Assembly: GCA_029565415.1 (NCBI GenBank)
Contig: JAKQOH010000119.1
Coordinates: forward strand, 1-31,502
Direction of reading: 5' to 3'
Origin: Candidatus Rifleibacteriota bacterium
GTDB taxonomy: Bacteria; Riflebacteria; Ozemobacteria; Ozemobacterales; Ozemobacteraceae
DNA length: 31,502 nt
The notes under the pieces were generated by a model that made no database searches, had not been told where the DNA came from, and worked only from the letters and a program-made list of their open reading frames with translations. Position numbers and translations under genes: made by a program. Of this stretch, positions 5,901 through 14,366 are shown one piece after another (the stretch's first letter is position 1; each line of letters starts with the position of its first letter).

Positions 5901-8111
5901 ATGACGCATATTCCGGCTCTTGCCGACATCTTTCGGGCCCTTCTCGCCGAACTGGCCGGGGAGGATTTTGTGCTGCGCCGTGCTGCCCTGACGGCGTTGA
6001 GCCGGCTGCGCGGCGAGGCCGCGGCCGACGTGATCTACGACCAGTTCCGCAGCGACAACCTCGACGAGTTTCTGGCGCTGGCCGTGGCGCGGCTGGATGC
6101 CCGGAAGGCGGCCCGGCTGCTGGTGCAGGCGCTGCACGATTCGCAGCTCGAAGTGCGACTGGCGGCAGCGGATGGCCTTTCCCGGCTCAAGTCCGACGAG
6201 GCGGTCCAGGTTCTGACCGACGCGGTCGAGATGTATCTTGCCGGCCCGGCCATCCCGGCCGAAGAACGCGTCCTGATGAGCGAGGAGTCGATCGCCGGGG
6301 CGATTCGTGCGCTGGCCCGGATTGCAACACCGCTCTGCCAGGGACTTCTGCGGCGCATGCTGCTGAAGGAGGCGAATCCGCGGCTGCGGGCGACGATCGT
6401 GGCAGCGATGACGCCGTTGATGAGCGATGCGCTGCTGCCGCTGATGTCCGGCCTCCTCAAGGATCCCGATCCGCGGGTGCGCGCGAACGTGATCGAGGCG
6501 ATCCAGACGCTGAAGAATCCGTCGACCATCGCCATCCTGCAGCCGTATCTGTATGATCCGCACCAGCGCGTGCGGGCGAACGCCGTGAAGGCGATCTGGG
6601 CCTACGGGGACTTCGAGGTTTCGGCCACCCTGAAGGAGATGCTCGGCTCGACGGACAAGCGGCAGCGGGTCTCGGGCTTCTATGCCATCGGGGAGATCCG
6701 GCTCGATGCGTTCGAGCGGCCGCTGATCGCGGCATTGCGCGATGCCGATGCCGATGTGCGGCGGAACGCGGTGATCGCGCTCCGGAAGATCGCGTCCGGA
6801 GCCCCGTCGACCGTCAAGCCGGCCCTGAAAATCGATATCCAGACCCTTCTCGACGATCCGGAGCCGGCAGTCCGTCACGAATGCGTGATCGCCCTGGGCC
6901 AGCTCATGGGGGAGACCTGCCGCCCCGCCCTGTTGAAGCGGCTCGAGGTCGAGAAAGCGGCCGGGGTGCGGGCCCAGATCATCGAGACGCTGGCGCGGCT
7001 GGGCGTGTCGGATCTGCTCGTGCGCATCACCCCGTTCATCGGGGATCCCGAGGCCCAGGTCGTGACGGCCGTGCTCGAGGTGATCGGCGGGATGGAGAAG
7101 GGGGTTCTGGGGCCGGTGCTGATCGATGCCGTGCGCTCGTGTCTGCGACATGCCGATCAGAAAGTTCGCCGGAAGGCAGCCAGCCTGCTCTGGAAGCTGG
7201 GGGTGCGGGCCGTGCTCGACGAGCTTCGCGGATGGCTTGCGGCCTCGGATGCGGACGGCAAAAAAAATGCCCTGCAATGTTTCGGGGAAATCTGCGGCGC
7301 CGTTTCGGAAACCGGGGGTGAGCTGCGGGAGATCTTCGACCGGGAGCTCCAGGCCGCCGTCGGGCAGCATCGCGAGCGGGCCGAGCAGACCAGGACCACC
7401 GCCGCCCAGGCGGATGCCCTCAAGCTGTGGAACGATGCCGCAGCCGAGATTCAGGCGGGCCGTGGCGGGACGGCGATCGGGCTGCTCGAGCGGTTGATCG
7501 CGCTCATTCCCGGGCATCTTCAGGGACTGATGGCGCTTGGGGATCTGTATCAGAAGGACCGCGACGCGGCCCGGGCCGAGGCCTGTTACCGGAAGGCCCT
7601 GGCGATCCAGCCGAACCTGCCCAAGGCGCAGTATGCCCTCGGCGTGCTCGCGCATGGAAAAGCCGACTGGAAGGCTGCCGTCGAGGCGCTGAACACCGCG
7701 ATCAGGCTGTATCCCAAGCTGCCCCAGGCGTATCTGTTGCTGGCCGACGCGCTCGAGGCGCTTCAGCGACCGGCCGATGCGTTCCGGGCCCTCCGGCGGC
7801 TCGCCGAAATCGCTCCCTCGAACGGCCCGGTGCTGTTGCGACTCGCCCGGGCGGCTTTTATATCTGGAGATATAAAAACGAGTATTCAGGCTCTGAAACA
7901 GGCATCCAGCCTTGGTCCGCTCGATTATTCCGGACGGTTCATCATGGCGTTCGGTGCGGCATCCGGGGGAAACGGCGCCGGGGCCTATCGGGAGCTCATC
8001 CAGCTCGCCGCCCTGGCGGTCGAACATCCCGGCGCCAGGAGTGAAGCCGAGTTCCGGATTCTCGTCTCGGCCGCGCTCAGACTTCTCCGGGCAGCGCCCG
8101 CGGGCGGATGA
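5901..8111 (+). CDS. HEAT-repeat and TPR-repeat scaffold protein
   Basis: A 736-residue soluble protein made of two helical-repeat blocks. Residues ~1-500 are HEAT-type repeats with recurring patterns such as VRLAAADGLSRL, VRANVIEAIQTL, VRANAVKAIWAYG, VRRNAVIALRKI and VRHECVIALGQL, one about every 30 residues. Residues ~518-736 are TPR units (for example ALGDLYQKDRDAARAEACYRKALAIQPN). There is no signal peptide and no catalytic motif, so it is probably a protein-protein interaction scaffold; the partner is unknown. ATG at 5901 was chosen because the helical repeat starts there and an extended -10 lies 37 nt upstream; the nearest Shine-Dalgarno (GGAGG) is unusually close (2 nt), so GTG at 5892 is an alternative. 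It is divergent from the flavo-iron-sulfur gene. Confidence 0.85.
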   Translation: MTHIPALADIFRALLAELAGEDFVLRRAALTALSRLRGEAAADVIYDQFRSDNLDEFLALAVARLDARKAARLLVQALHDSQLEVRLAAADGLSRLKSDEAVQVLTDAVEMYLAGPAIPAEERVLMSEESIAGAIRALARIATPLCQGLLRRMLLKEANPRLRATIVAAMTPLMSDALLPLMSGLLKDPDPRVRANVIEAIQTLKNPSTIAILQPYLYDPHQRVRANAVKAIWAYGDFEVSATLKEMLGSTDKRQRVSGFYAIGEIRLDAFERPLIAALRDADADVRRNAVIALRKIASGAPSTVKPALKIDIQTLLDDPEPAVRHECVIALGQLMGETCRPALLKRLEVEKAAGVRAQIIETLARLGVSDLLVRITPFIGDPEAQVVTAVLEVIGGMEKGVLGPVLIDAVRSCLRHADQKVRRKAASLLWKLGVRAVLDELRGWLAASDADGKKNALQCFGEICGAVSETGGELREIFDRELQAAVGQHRERAEQTRTTAAQADALKLWNDAAAEIQAGRGGTAIGLLERLIALIPGHLQGLMALGDLYQKDRDAARAEACYRKALAIQPNLPKAQYALGVLAHGKADWKAAVEALNTAIRLYPKLPQAYLLLADALEALQRPADAFRALRRLAEIAPSNGPVLLRLARAAFISGDIKTSIQALKQASSLGPLDYSGRFIMAFGAASGGNGAGAYRELIQLAALAVEHPGARSEAEFRILVSAALRLLRAAPAGG

Positions 8112-8140
8112 AGCCCCGTCGGGTCCCGGCAGCCGGCGGC

Positions 8141-8169
8141 TTGCCAGGGGCGGAGGGGTGGTATATGAT
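8141..8169 (+). promoter_or_regulatory. Sigma-70 promoter for the PEGA-SUMF1 gene and nfo
   Basis: TTGCCA (8141-8146), 17-bp spacer, TATGAT (8164-8169): five of six matches in each box. Start would be near 8176, leaving a ~28-nt leader containing GGAGG. Confidence 0.65.
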
Positions 8170-8203
8170 ACCCGAAATTCCAGGCTCAATGGAGGAATCA
8201 CCC

Positions 8204-9409
8204 ATGCCACGGCACGTCGCATCAGCCCGCCCGAGGGTTTCCCTGTTCGCGAACGTGTGGAGGCGTTGGCTGCCCGCGCTCGGTGTTCTCCTGTGCCTCC
8301 AGGCCGGCCCGGTGATGGCCGCGCGGGAATGCCCCACCTGCGCGAAATCCTTCGATGACGGCGTCAACTTCTGCCCCTTCGACGGAGGCAAGCTTCGCCA
8401 GGCCGAGCAGGCCGAAACCGGCACCCTGATCCTCAGCGTCACCCCGGCCGATGCGGCGATGAGCGTCGACGGGCTTCCGCGCGGCAACGGCCCCGAACTG
8501 CGCCTCCAGGTGCCGGCCGGAGAGCACCGGATCGAAGCGACGGCCCCGGGCCACGCGGCTCAGAAAATGCGGGTGACCGTTTCCTCCGGGCAGGAGCAGC
8601 GCCTTGCTCTCGAACTGACCCCCGCGGCACCGTCAGATGCCCCGAAAAACGGCAGCAACAGCGGATTCCGCGGCGAGATGGTCGAGGTGAAGGGCGGGGT
8701 CTACATGCTGGGAAACGAGCGCGGAAACCCGGATGAGCGGCCGATGCGCAAGGTCAAGACCCCCGGCTTCCGGATCGACAGGTATGAAGTGACGTGCAGC
8801 GAATACCAGCGGTTCCTCGAGGCCGTGAAACGCGAAGGACACAACTGGTGCCACCCCGACGAGCCGCACCAGAAGGACCACGTGCCGTATCACACGTATG
8901 CCTGGGCCCTGCGGTTCAGTTGGCTGGGCGGCCGGCCGCCGGCCGGCATGGAGGAGGCCCCGGTCGTGCTCGTCGACTGGTTCGATGCCTGTGCCTATGC
9001 GAAATGGGCCGGGAAGCGACTGCCCACCGAAGACGAGTGGGAGATCGCGGCGGGCGGCGGCGACGGCCGTGAATACCCCTGGGGGAACCAATACTCCACC
9101 GACAACCTGAACACGGGCGGGTACCCCGTCCGCGTCGGCAGCTTTCCCGGCGGCGTCTCGCCCTGGGGAGTGCTCGACATGGCCGGCAACGTGGCCGAAT
9201 GGACGGCCACTTGCTACGAGCCCGATGCGCGTGACGGCCGCCTGTTCAACGGACACACCGGTCAGCCCATCATCCGGGGCGGCTCCTGGGACGACGAATC
9301 GAAGGGCAGCCGCGTCAGCGCCCGCGACGTGCACCGCTCGCCGTTCTATCGCAGCACGACCGTCGGGTTCCGGTGTGTCGCCGATCTCCTTCCCGAGCCG
9401 AAGCGCTGA
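8204..9409 (+). CDS. Exported zinc-ribbon / PEGA / SUMF1-type (formylglycine-enzyme-like) protein
   Basis: A 401-residue exported protein. A signal peptide or membrane anchor (hydrophobic 24-40) is followed by a mini zinc ribbon (C43, C46, C57 with CPFDGG), a PEGA domain (~72-138, GTLILSVTPADAAMSVDG), and a SUMF1/FGE-sulfatase domain (~158-393) with GGVYMLGNE, RIDRYEVT, KRLPTEDEWE, YPWGN, MAGNVAEW, RGGSW and GFRCV. True formylglycine-generating enzymes have two active-site cysteines shortly after RGGS; here Asp364 and Ser369 stand at those positions, so it is probably not a sulfatase activator but a lectin- or structure-like SUMF1 relative. GGAGG lies 8 nt before the ATG. It is followed 11 nt later by nfo, probably co-transcribed. 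Gene order with the upstream HEAT/TPR gene hints at a shared envelope role, but that is only inference. Confidence 0.86.
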   Translation: MPRHVASARPRVSLFANVWRRWLPALGVLLCLQAGPVMAARECPTCAKSFDDGVNFCPFDGGKLRQAEQAETGTLILSVTPADAAMSVDGLPRGNGPELRLQVPAGEHRIEATAPGHAAQKMRVTVSSGQEQRLALELTPAAPSDAPKNGSNSGFRGEMVEVKGGVYMLGNERGNPDERPMRKVKTPGFRIDRYEVTCSEYQRFLEAVKREGHNWCHPDEPHQKDHVPYHTYAWALRFSWLGGRPPAGMEEAPVVLVDWFDACAYAKWAGKRLPTEDEWEIAAGGGDGREYPWGNQYSTDNLNTGGYPVRVGSFPGGVSPWGVLDMAGNVAEWTATCYEPDARDGRLFNGHTGQPIIRGGSWDDESKGSRVSARDVHRSPFYRSTTVGFRCVADLLPEPKR

Positions 9410-9420
9410 GTCCCACTTCC

Positions 9421-10338
9421 ATGGCTGCCGTCTCTGCCCGCCCGCGGGCGAAGAAGAAAGCTGACGGAGCGACCTGGCCGAATGGCCTGACGGTCGGCTT
9501 TCATCTCTCGATCGCCGCCGGTCCCGAAACGCTGTTCGAGCGATTCCGCGTGCGCGGCTGCACCGCGCTCCAGATCTTCACCGCCAGCCCCCGTGTCTGG
9601 GAGATGAAGCCCTGGCCCGGGGAACTGGTCGACCGGTTCCATGCCGCGCGCGCCGCTTCCGGCTCGCCGCCGCTGATCGTGCATGTGCGATACCTGGCCA
9701 ACCTGGCCTCGGCGAATCCCGATGTGCGAAGAAAATCTGTCGATGTATTGCGGTTCGAATATGAAATGGCGGCGCGGTGCGGGGCCGATTATGCCGTCAT
9801 CCACATGGGCAGCAATCCCGACCATGCCGAAGGCATGTGCCACATGAAGGATGGCCTGCGGGCGGCTCTCGGGGATGTCGCGACGGCCTCGCCGCTGCTG
9901 CTGCTCGAAAACACCGCCGGCGAGCGGAACGATCTGGGCGCGGACCTGGCGGATATCGCCGAGGTGCGCGACGAAATGCCGTTTCCCACGGGGGTCTGCC
10001 TCGACACCTGCCACGTGTTTCAGGCGGGATACGATCTGCGCGAGCCCTCGGTGCGGGATCAGCTCGAACGGGATGCCGTGCGGCTGTTCGGTCGCGACGG
10101 CGTGCGCGTCATCCATCTGAACGACTCGATGAAGCCGTTCGGAGCGCACCACGACCGCCACGAAAACATCGGAAGCGGCGTCATCGGCGCCGAAAATCTC
10201 GCCGAACTGCTGCTCCGGCCCGGATTTGCCGGCCGGCCCGTCATCATGGAAACGCCCCAGGCCGGTAACGAAGATCCTGCCGACGATCTGAAAAACCTCG
10301 CCCGTCTCCGCGCCGCCTTCGCCTCTCTCGCCGCCTGA
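9421..10338 (+). CDS. nfo: Endonuclease IV (deoxyribonuclease IV), AP-site repair
   Basis: A 305-residue AP endonuclease that cuts DNA 5' of abasic sites in base-excision repair. Family landmarks are all present: GFHLSIAAG at the start of the TIM barrel, VIHMGSN, LLLENTAGERNDLG (metal-binding Glu), CLDTCHVFQAGYD (Asp and His), HLNDSMKPFGAHHDRHENIGSG (His and Asp metal ligands) and a C-terminal METP. It carries about 25 extra basic residues before the usual N-terminus (RPRAKKKADG), perhaps a DNA-binding tail. The start at 9421 has no good Shine-Dalgarno; translation may be coupled to the SUMF1 gene, whose stop is 11 nt upstream. A repeat-rich convergent intergenic region follows. Confidence 0.93.
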   Translation: MAAVSARPRAKKKADGATWPNGLTVGFHLSIAAGPETLFERFRVRGCTALQIFTASPRVWEMKPWPGELVDRFHAARAASGSPPLIVHVRYLANLASANPDVRRKSVDVLRFEYEMAARCGADYAVIHMGSNPDHAEGMCHMKDGLRAALGDVATASPLLLLENTAGERNDLGADLADIAEVRDEMPFPTGVCLDTCHVFQAGYDLREPSVRDQLERDAVRLFGRDGVRVIHLNDSMKPFGAHHDRHENIGSGVIGAENLAELLLRPGFAGRPVIMETPQAGNEDPADDLKNLARLRAAFASLAA

Positions 10339-10587
10339 CCCGAAACGACGAACCACAGAGGCACCGAGACACAGAGAACGGACACAAGGGATCATGCATG
10401 GAGAGGCGGGTTTGAAACCCGCCCGGTGAAAAACCGTGCGGCGTCCACTCCCTGACAGATGCCCTGAAATGACGAACCACAGGGACACCGAGGCACAGAG
10501 AATTTTCCAGGGGAGTTTTTCCCGGAAGAGAACTTTCTTTCTCCGTGCCTCTGCGTCTCTGTGGTTCGTTCCTTTTCTTTGCTGAGG
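10339..10587. repeat. Intergenic block of dispersed repeats, forming a long hairpin between nfo and ackA
   Basis: No gene is seen here. Family A: two direct copies (10347-10378 and 10471-10502, starting GACGAACCACAG, 29 of 32 bases alike) and one inverted copy (10539-10570). The second and inverted copies pair over 27 of 32 bases around a ~36-nt loop, so the convergent nfo and ackA transcripts would each end in a strong hairpin. Family B: the palindrome GGCGGGTTT-G-AAACCCGCC at 10405-10423. Related copies occur at 14367-14650 and 23148-23169. They lack coding capacity and look like short dispersed elements (REP/MITE-like). Confidence 0.8.
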
Positions 10588-11796
10588 TCAGCGGTTGCCG
10601 ATGATCTCCAGGGTGTCTTCGGCGATCACGAGCTCCTCGTTCGTCGGGATGACGAAGTTGCGCACCTTCGCGTTCGGCGTGGCGATGTCGCCCTCGGCGC
10701 CGCGCCAGGTCTTGTCGTTGACGACGGGGTCGATTTCGATGCCGAGCCAGCCCAGCTCCTTGCAGACGATGCTGCGCACGATCGGGCTGTTCTCGCCGAC
10801 GCCCGCCGTCCAGATGAGGGCGTCGCAGCCGTTCAGAACGGCGATATAGGCGCCGATATATTTCTTGATCCGGTGGGAATACACGTCGAGGGCCAGGTTC
10901 GCCCGCTCGCTCCGGGTCGGCCAGCCTTCCTCGAGGTCGCGCAGGTCGCTCGACTCGGCGCTGATGCCGAGCACGCCCGAATGCTTGTTGAGCAGGTTGT
11001 CGACCTCGTGCGGGGTCAGCTCGTGCCGCTTCATGATGTGCAGGATGACGGCAGGATCGACGTCGCCCGACCGGGTGCCCATGATCAGGCCCTCGAGCGG
11101 GGTGTGACCCATCGAGGTCTCGACGGATTTGCCCTTGTCGATCGCGCAGATCGAGCAGCCGTTGCCGAGGTGGATGGTGATCAGCTTCAACTCCTCGAGC
11201 GGCCGCTTCAGAAGCTGGGCGGCGCGCTTCGAGACGAACCGGTGGCTGGTGCCATGGAAGCCGTAGCGACGGATGCGTTCCTTCTCGTAGAAGTTGTACG
11301 GAATGCCGTACAGGAACGCCTCGGGCTTCATCGTCTGGTGGAAGGCGGTATCGAACACGCCGACCTGCCTGACCGCGGGCAGGATCTCGGAGACGGCTTC
11401 CACGCCCTTCAGGTTGGGCGGGTTGTGCAGCGGCGCGAATACGATGCAGTCGCGGATGGCCTGCAGCACCTCTTCGGTGAGCAGGACGCTGCTGGCGAAC
11501 TTGTCGCCGCCATGCACGATGCGATGGCCGACGGCCTCGATCTCTTTCAGCGACTTGACGACGCCGTTGTCGGCGCTGACCAGCAGGTCGAACACCTTCC
11601 TGATGCCGTCCTTGTGGTCGAGAATCTCGGTGTTGATCGTGACTTTGGGGCCGTCATCGCCCTTGCGGTGCACGATGTTCGAGCCGGCGATGCCGATGCG
11701 CTGCACGAGGCCCTTCGCCATGACGCTCTTGTCGGCCATGTCGAACAGCTGATACTTGAGGGAGGAGGAGCCGCAGTTGAGTACAAGAATTTTCAT
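10588..11796 (-). CDS. ackA: Acetate kinase
   Basis: A 402-residue acetate kinase interconverting acetate + ATP and acetyl phosphate + ADP, the substrate-level phosphorylation step of acetate fermentation or the entry step for acetate use. Family motifs: MKILVLNCGSSSLKYQLF (N7, S10-S12), GHRIVHGG, FDTAFH, RYGFHGTSH, ITIHLGNGCS, MGTRSGDVDP and WTAGVGENS. Length is typical. AGAGGT lies 8-9 nt before the ATG. It starts 7 nt after the stop of the hydroxybutyryl-CoA dehydrogenase gene, so the two are co-transcribed. No phosphotransacetylase (pta), the usual neighbour, is found in the window. Confidence 0.97.
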   Translation of the reverse strand: MKILVLNCGSSSLKYQLFDMADKSVMAKGLVQRIGIAGSNIVHRKGDDGPKVTINTEILDHKDGIRKVFDLLVSADNGVVKSLKEIEAVGHRIVHGGDKFASSVLLTEEVLQAIRDCIVFAPLHNPPNLKGVEAVSEILPAVRQVGVFDTAFHQTMKPEAFLYGIPYNFYEKERIRRYGFHGTSHRFVSKRAAQLLKRPLEELKLITIHLGNGCSICAIDKGKSVETSMGHTPLEGLIMGTRSGDVDPAVILHIMKRHELTPHEVDNLLNKHSGVLGISAESSDLRDLEEGWPTRSERANLALDVYSHRIKKYIGAYIAVLNGCDALIWTAGVGENSPIVRSIVCKELGWLGIEIDPVVNDKTWRGAEGDIATPNAKVRNFVIPTNEELVIAEDTLEIIGNR

Positions 11797-11803
11797 TCGT
11801 TCG

Positions 11804-12730
11804 TTACCTCTGGGAAATGGCGGCCGGCGCGCTCAGCTCGCCGATCGAAAGGCCGCTGCCGTCGATACGTCTGCCGTCCGGGCCGTAGCGGTAGAAGCCG
11901 CGGCCGGTCTTGATGCCGTTCAGGCCGGCACGGACCATCTTGCGGATCAGCTTGCTGGGAAGGAACGCGTTGTCGTTCGTCTCGTGGTGGAGCTGCTCCA
12001 TCCAGGAAAGCAGGGCGTCGATGCCCATCTGATCCGCCAGCGCGAAGGGGCCCATGTTGAGGCCGAAGCCCAGCTTCATCGCCGAGTCGATGTCTTCGCA
12101 GCCCGCGATGCCCTCGTTGAGCACCTTGGCGGCCTGGTTCAGCATCGGCAGGAAGACGCGTGTCGTCACGAGGCCGGGATACTCGTACACCTGGATGACG
12201 GTCTTGTCGAGCATCTTCGCGAACCGCTTCGCATTGACGAACGAGGCGTCGCTCGTCTGGATGCCGCGGGAAACCTCGACGACCGGCGTCTTGCGGACGG
12301 GATTGAGGAAGTGCATCCCGATGAGCCGCTCGGGGTGGGTCATGCCGTGCGACAGATCGGTGACGGTGGAGGTTGCGGAGTTGCTGATCAGGAGCGCGTC
12401 GACCGGGCAGATCCCGTCGAGTTTCCGGAACAGCTCGCGTTTCACCTCGAGCCCCTCGGGAATCGTCTCGATGACATGGCTGGCTTTCGAAGCCTCCTTC
12501 ATGTCGGTAGAGGTGCGGATGCGGCCGAGGATGGCCTTCTTCTCGCCTTCCGTCAGGCCCCAGCGGGCGATTTCGGAATCCAGCGCCTGGGTGATCTTGC
12601 CGAGGGCTTCCTGGAGCTTTTCGGAGGAATCATCGATCAACACGACATCACAGCCGGATGTCGCCACGGCCTGCGCCAGCCCCTGACCCACGGGGCCGAT
12701 GCCGAACACCACGACCAGCTTCTGGCTCAT
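11804..12730 (-). CDS. 3-hydroxybutyryl-CoA (3-hydroxyacyl-CoA) dehydrogenase
   Basis: A 308-residue NAD-dependent 3-hydroxyacyl-CoA dehydrogenase (Hbd/PaaH type). The Rossmann fold begins at once with VVVFGIGPVGQGLA (GxGxxG at 10-15). Further family blocks: SHVIETIPEGLEVK, LISNSATSTVTDL, IGMHFLNPVRKTPVVEV with the catalytic His, and the C-terminal domain with GFGLNMGPFALADQMGID and GRGFYRY. It would interconvert acetoacetyl-CoA and (S)-3-hydroxybutyryl-CoA, in butyrate-type fermentation or beta-oxidation; PHA monomers are (R), so a racemase or crotonase would be needed to link them. GPVG replaces the more common GTMG. Two adjacent ATG codons follow AGGAG; the second (12730) has the better spacing. 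A good promoter lies at 12798-12826. Confidence 0.9.
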   Translation of the reverse strand: MSQKLVVVFGIGPVGQGLAQAVATSGCDVVLIDDSSEKLQEALGKITQALDSEIARWGLTEGEKKAILGRIRTSTDMKEASKASHVIETIPEGLEVKRELFRKLDGICPVDALLISNSATSTVTDLSHGMTHPERLIGMHFLNPVRKTPVVEVSRGIQTSDASFVNAKRFAKMLDKTVIQVYEYPGLVTTRVFLPMLNQAAKVLNEGIAGCEDIDSAMKLGFGLNMGPFALADQMGIDALLSWMEQLHHETNDNAFLPSKLIRKMVRAGLNGIKTGRGFYRYGPDGRRIDGSGLSIGELSAPAAISQR

Positions 12731-12797
12731 CATTCTTCTCCTGACGCAATTGACAGCTATCCTGTATCGTCCGGAACACCTTCCGGTTGCGAGGGTC

Positions 12798-12826
12798 ACT
12801 GTACCAGCGGCACCCCCTCTTGTCAA
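12798..12826 (-). promoter_or_regulatory. Sigma-70 promoter of the hydroxyacyl-CoA dehydrogenase-ackA operon
   Basis: Minus strand: TTGACA (12821-12826), 17-bp spacer ending in TGG (extended -10), TACAGT (12798-12803). Start would be near 12791, ~60 nt before the start codon. Confidence 0.7.
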
Positions 12827-12856
12827 CCGGAGCTCGCCCGGGAACGGCGGCGGATG

Positions 12857-12892
12857 AAAAAATCCCCGGAGCCGGCAGGGCGGCCCGGGGAT
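12857..12892 (-). terminator. Rho-independent terminator of the arginine-deiminase gene
   Basis: ATCCCCGG (12862-12869) pairs with CCGGGGAT (12885-12892), with further G/C pairs possible inside, and is followed on the minus strand by six T. It lies ~25 nt after the stop at 12918. Confidence 0.85.
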
Positions 12893-12917
12893 ATGTCGTG
12901 TGAGATATATACTTACA

Positions 12918-14252
12918 TCAATTTCCGTGAATGGCGCGGAAGCGTTCGCGCACCGCCTGGACCGCCCGGATCTGGCGTTTCGTGAGGATCGTGCGCTCGG
13001 GGTCGCGCAGCACGTTGGTGCCGCAATGGATCTCCCCCATCGAGGTGTGATACGGCTGGTCGTCGATGAAATGCACCGTGTTCCCCTGTGCCCGGAACCG
13101 CGCCTCGATCACCTTGTCGAAGCTCGGGATGTGGCAGGCGGGCACGAGCAAGTGGTTCCGCACGACGGTCAGGTTGACGACGCCGGGGAGATACGCGCAG
13201 CAGCCCGACGGGTTCGACCCGCCACGGCCCTCATACAGCGAGGGCCAGTAGACTTCGGCGATGTCCCGGTCGGGGTCGTTCGTCGCCGCCCGGATGAACT
13301 GCTTCAGCTCGCCGACGTTCTTTTCGATGATCTCGCCGATCGCGCGGTTGAGTTCGATGAATGCGCCTTCCGTCGTGCCGCGGCCCGCGGCGGGATCGGC
13401 ATACTGAGCATTCAGCACCCGCTTCACCCGCAGCAGGAACTCCCGGTCCGAGGAGCTGAGCCGGCTGAGCTCGCCGTCGTCGATGTTCGTCAGCAGCTCC
13501 AGGGCATATCCCGGATCGGCCCGGACGATCGAATACCCGCCCGGCGCGTGGGGGGTGGGAATGAAAGAAATATATTCGTCGATATGACCGACCGTCAGCC
13601 ACCGCGTGTCGGGCGTGGCGAGGCGGCCGGCATACCCCATCTTCTCGAAAAAGGCCTTGCAGGAAGGCGTGATCGTGTTTCCCGCGACCATGATGTCGTC
13701 GAAGGGGGTGACTTCCAGGTTGCCGCCGTAATCCCCATGGGACATCTGCGTGGAAGGGTTCTTGAAATACACCAGGTCCCACATCTCGGCCAGCGTCTTC
13801 GGCAGGCCGGCGAGACCACGGCCCCGGTTGCTGTCAAACACGGCCTGAAGATGCTTCCCGCCCACCCAGGCCGAGCAGATCTCCATGCAGTCCTGCATCC
13901 AGATGTCGCTCGAGCGGAACTTCGGATTCACCTCGACGTAGGCTTCGGCGTCGGCGGCGGTGATGCCCAGCTCCTTGACCGGATCCCCGCCGGAGGTGAC
14001 GATGTGCAGCTTGAGCCGATCTGCACCGGACAGGTGCTCCTGCTCGTTGATCTGCTTGACGACCGTGAACAGATCCTTCACGAAGGCCCCGTTCCCGTAG
14101 GTGTACACCACGAGCAGCTTCTGCGGAACGTGATTGTTGTTGACCAGCTGGATCCGCTCGGCCTTTTCCGCCGCCGGTGCGGCAACGGCCGGAAGCGAGG
14201 CCAGGCACGCCGCTGCAGTGAGCACCCCCGCCGCCAGTGAACGAAGTTTCAT
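12918..14252 (-). CDS. Exported protein-arginine deiminase (PAD) family protein
   Basis: A 444-residue protein with a Sec signal peptide (MKLRSLAAGVLTAAACLASL, cleavage likely after AVAA ~25). The rest matches the C-terminal catalytic domain of the protein-arginine deiminase family (PF03068 type), which converts peptidyl-arginine to citrulline. The four catalytic residues can be placed: Asp121 in WMQDCME, His223 and Asp225 in VGHIDEY, and Cys410 in GEIHCGTNVLRD. GGNLEVTP (177-183) and WPSLY are also family-like. It belongs to the PAD4-like branch rather than the agmatine-deiminase-like PPAD branch. It stands alone, with a TATAAT -10 box upstream and its own terminator. The start at 14252 is chosen because the signal peptide begins there. 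Target proteins and calcium dependence cannot be read from sequence. Confidence 0.86.
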   Translation of the reverse strand: MKLRSLAAGVLTAAACLASLPAVAAPAAEKAERIQLVNNNHVPQKLLVVYTYGNGAFVKDLFTVVKQINEQEHLSGADRLKLHIVTSGGDPVKELGITAADAEAYVEVNPKFRSSDIWMQDCMEICSAWVGGKHLQAVFDSNRGRGLAGLPKTLAEMWDLVYFKNPSTQMSHGDYGGNLEVTPFDDIMVAGNTITPSCKAFFEKMGYAGRLATPDTRWLTVGHIDEYISFIPTPHAPGGYSIVRADPGYALELLTNIDDGELSRLSSSDREFLLRVKRVLNAQYADPAAGRGTTEGAFIELNRAIGEIIEKNVGELKQFIRAATNDPDRDIAEVYWPSLYEGRGGSNPSGCCAYLPGVVNLTVVRNHLLVPACHIPSFDKVIEARFRAQGNTVHFIDDQPYHTSMGEIHCGTNVLRDPERTILTKRQIRAVQAVRERFRAIHGN

Positions 14253-14312
14253 CGATGCGCATCCTTTCCCGTAAACGTCTCTTTCCTCCCTCCGCAACGC
14301 GAAGGGTACCCC

Positions 14313-14318
14313 ATTATA
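14313..14318 (-). promoter_or_regulatory. -10 box upstream of the arginine-deiminase gene
   Basis: A perfect TATAAT on the minus strand, start near 14306 and a ~54-nt leader. The region 17 bp upstream (TTCCGG) is a poor -35 box, so an activator or an alternative arrangement is likely. Confidence 0.5.
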
Positions 14319-14366
14319 CTCCCCGTTCGTGAAAGCCGGAAGGAACACCCCGAGCAACAGCTTCAT

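Noticed and set aside
5811..8222. An 803-codon minus-strand open frame opposite the HEAT/TPR gene.
   Set aside because: It mirrors the true plus-strand gene and has the Arg/Pro/His/Gln-rich composition of an antisense frame.
10405..10423. Possible rho-independent terminator at the GGCGGGTTT palindrome.
   Set aside because: No T run follows on either strand, and the same palindrome recurs at two other places, so it is better called a dispersed repeat.
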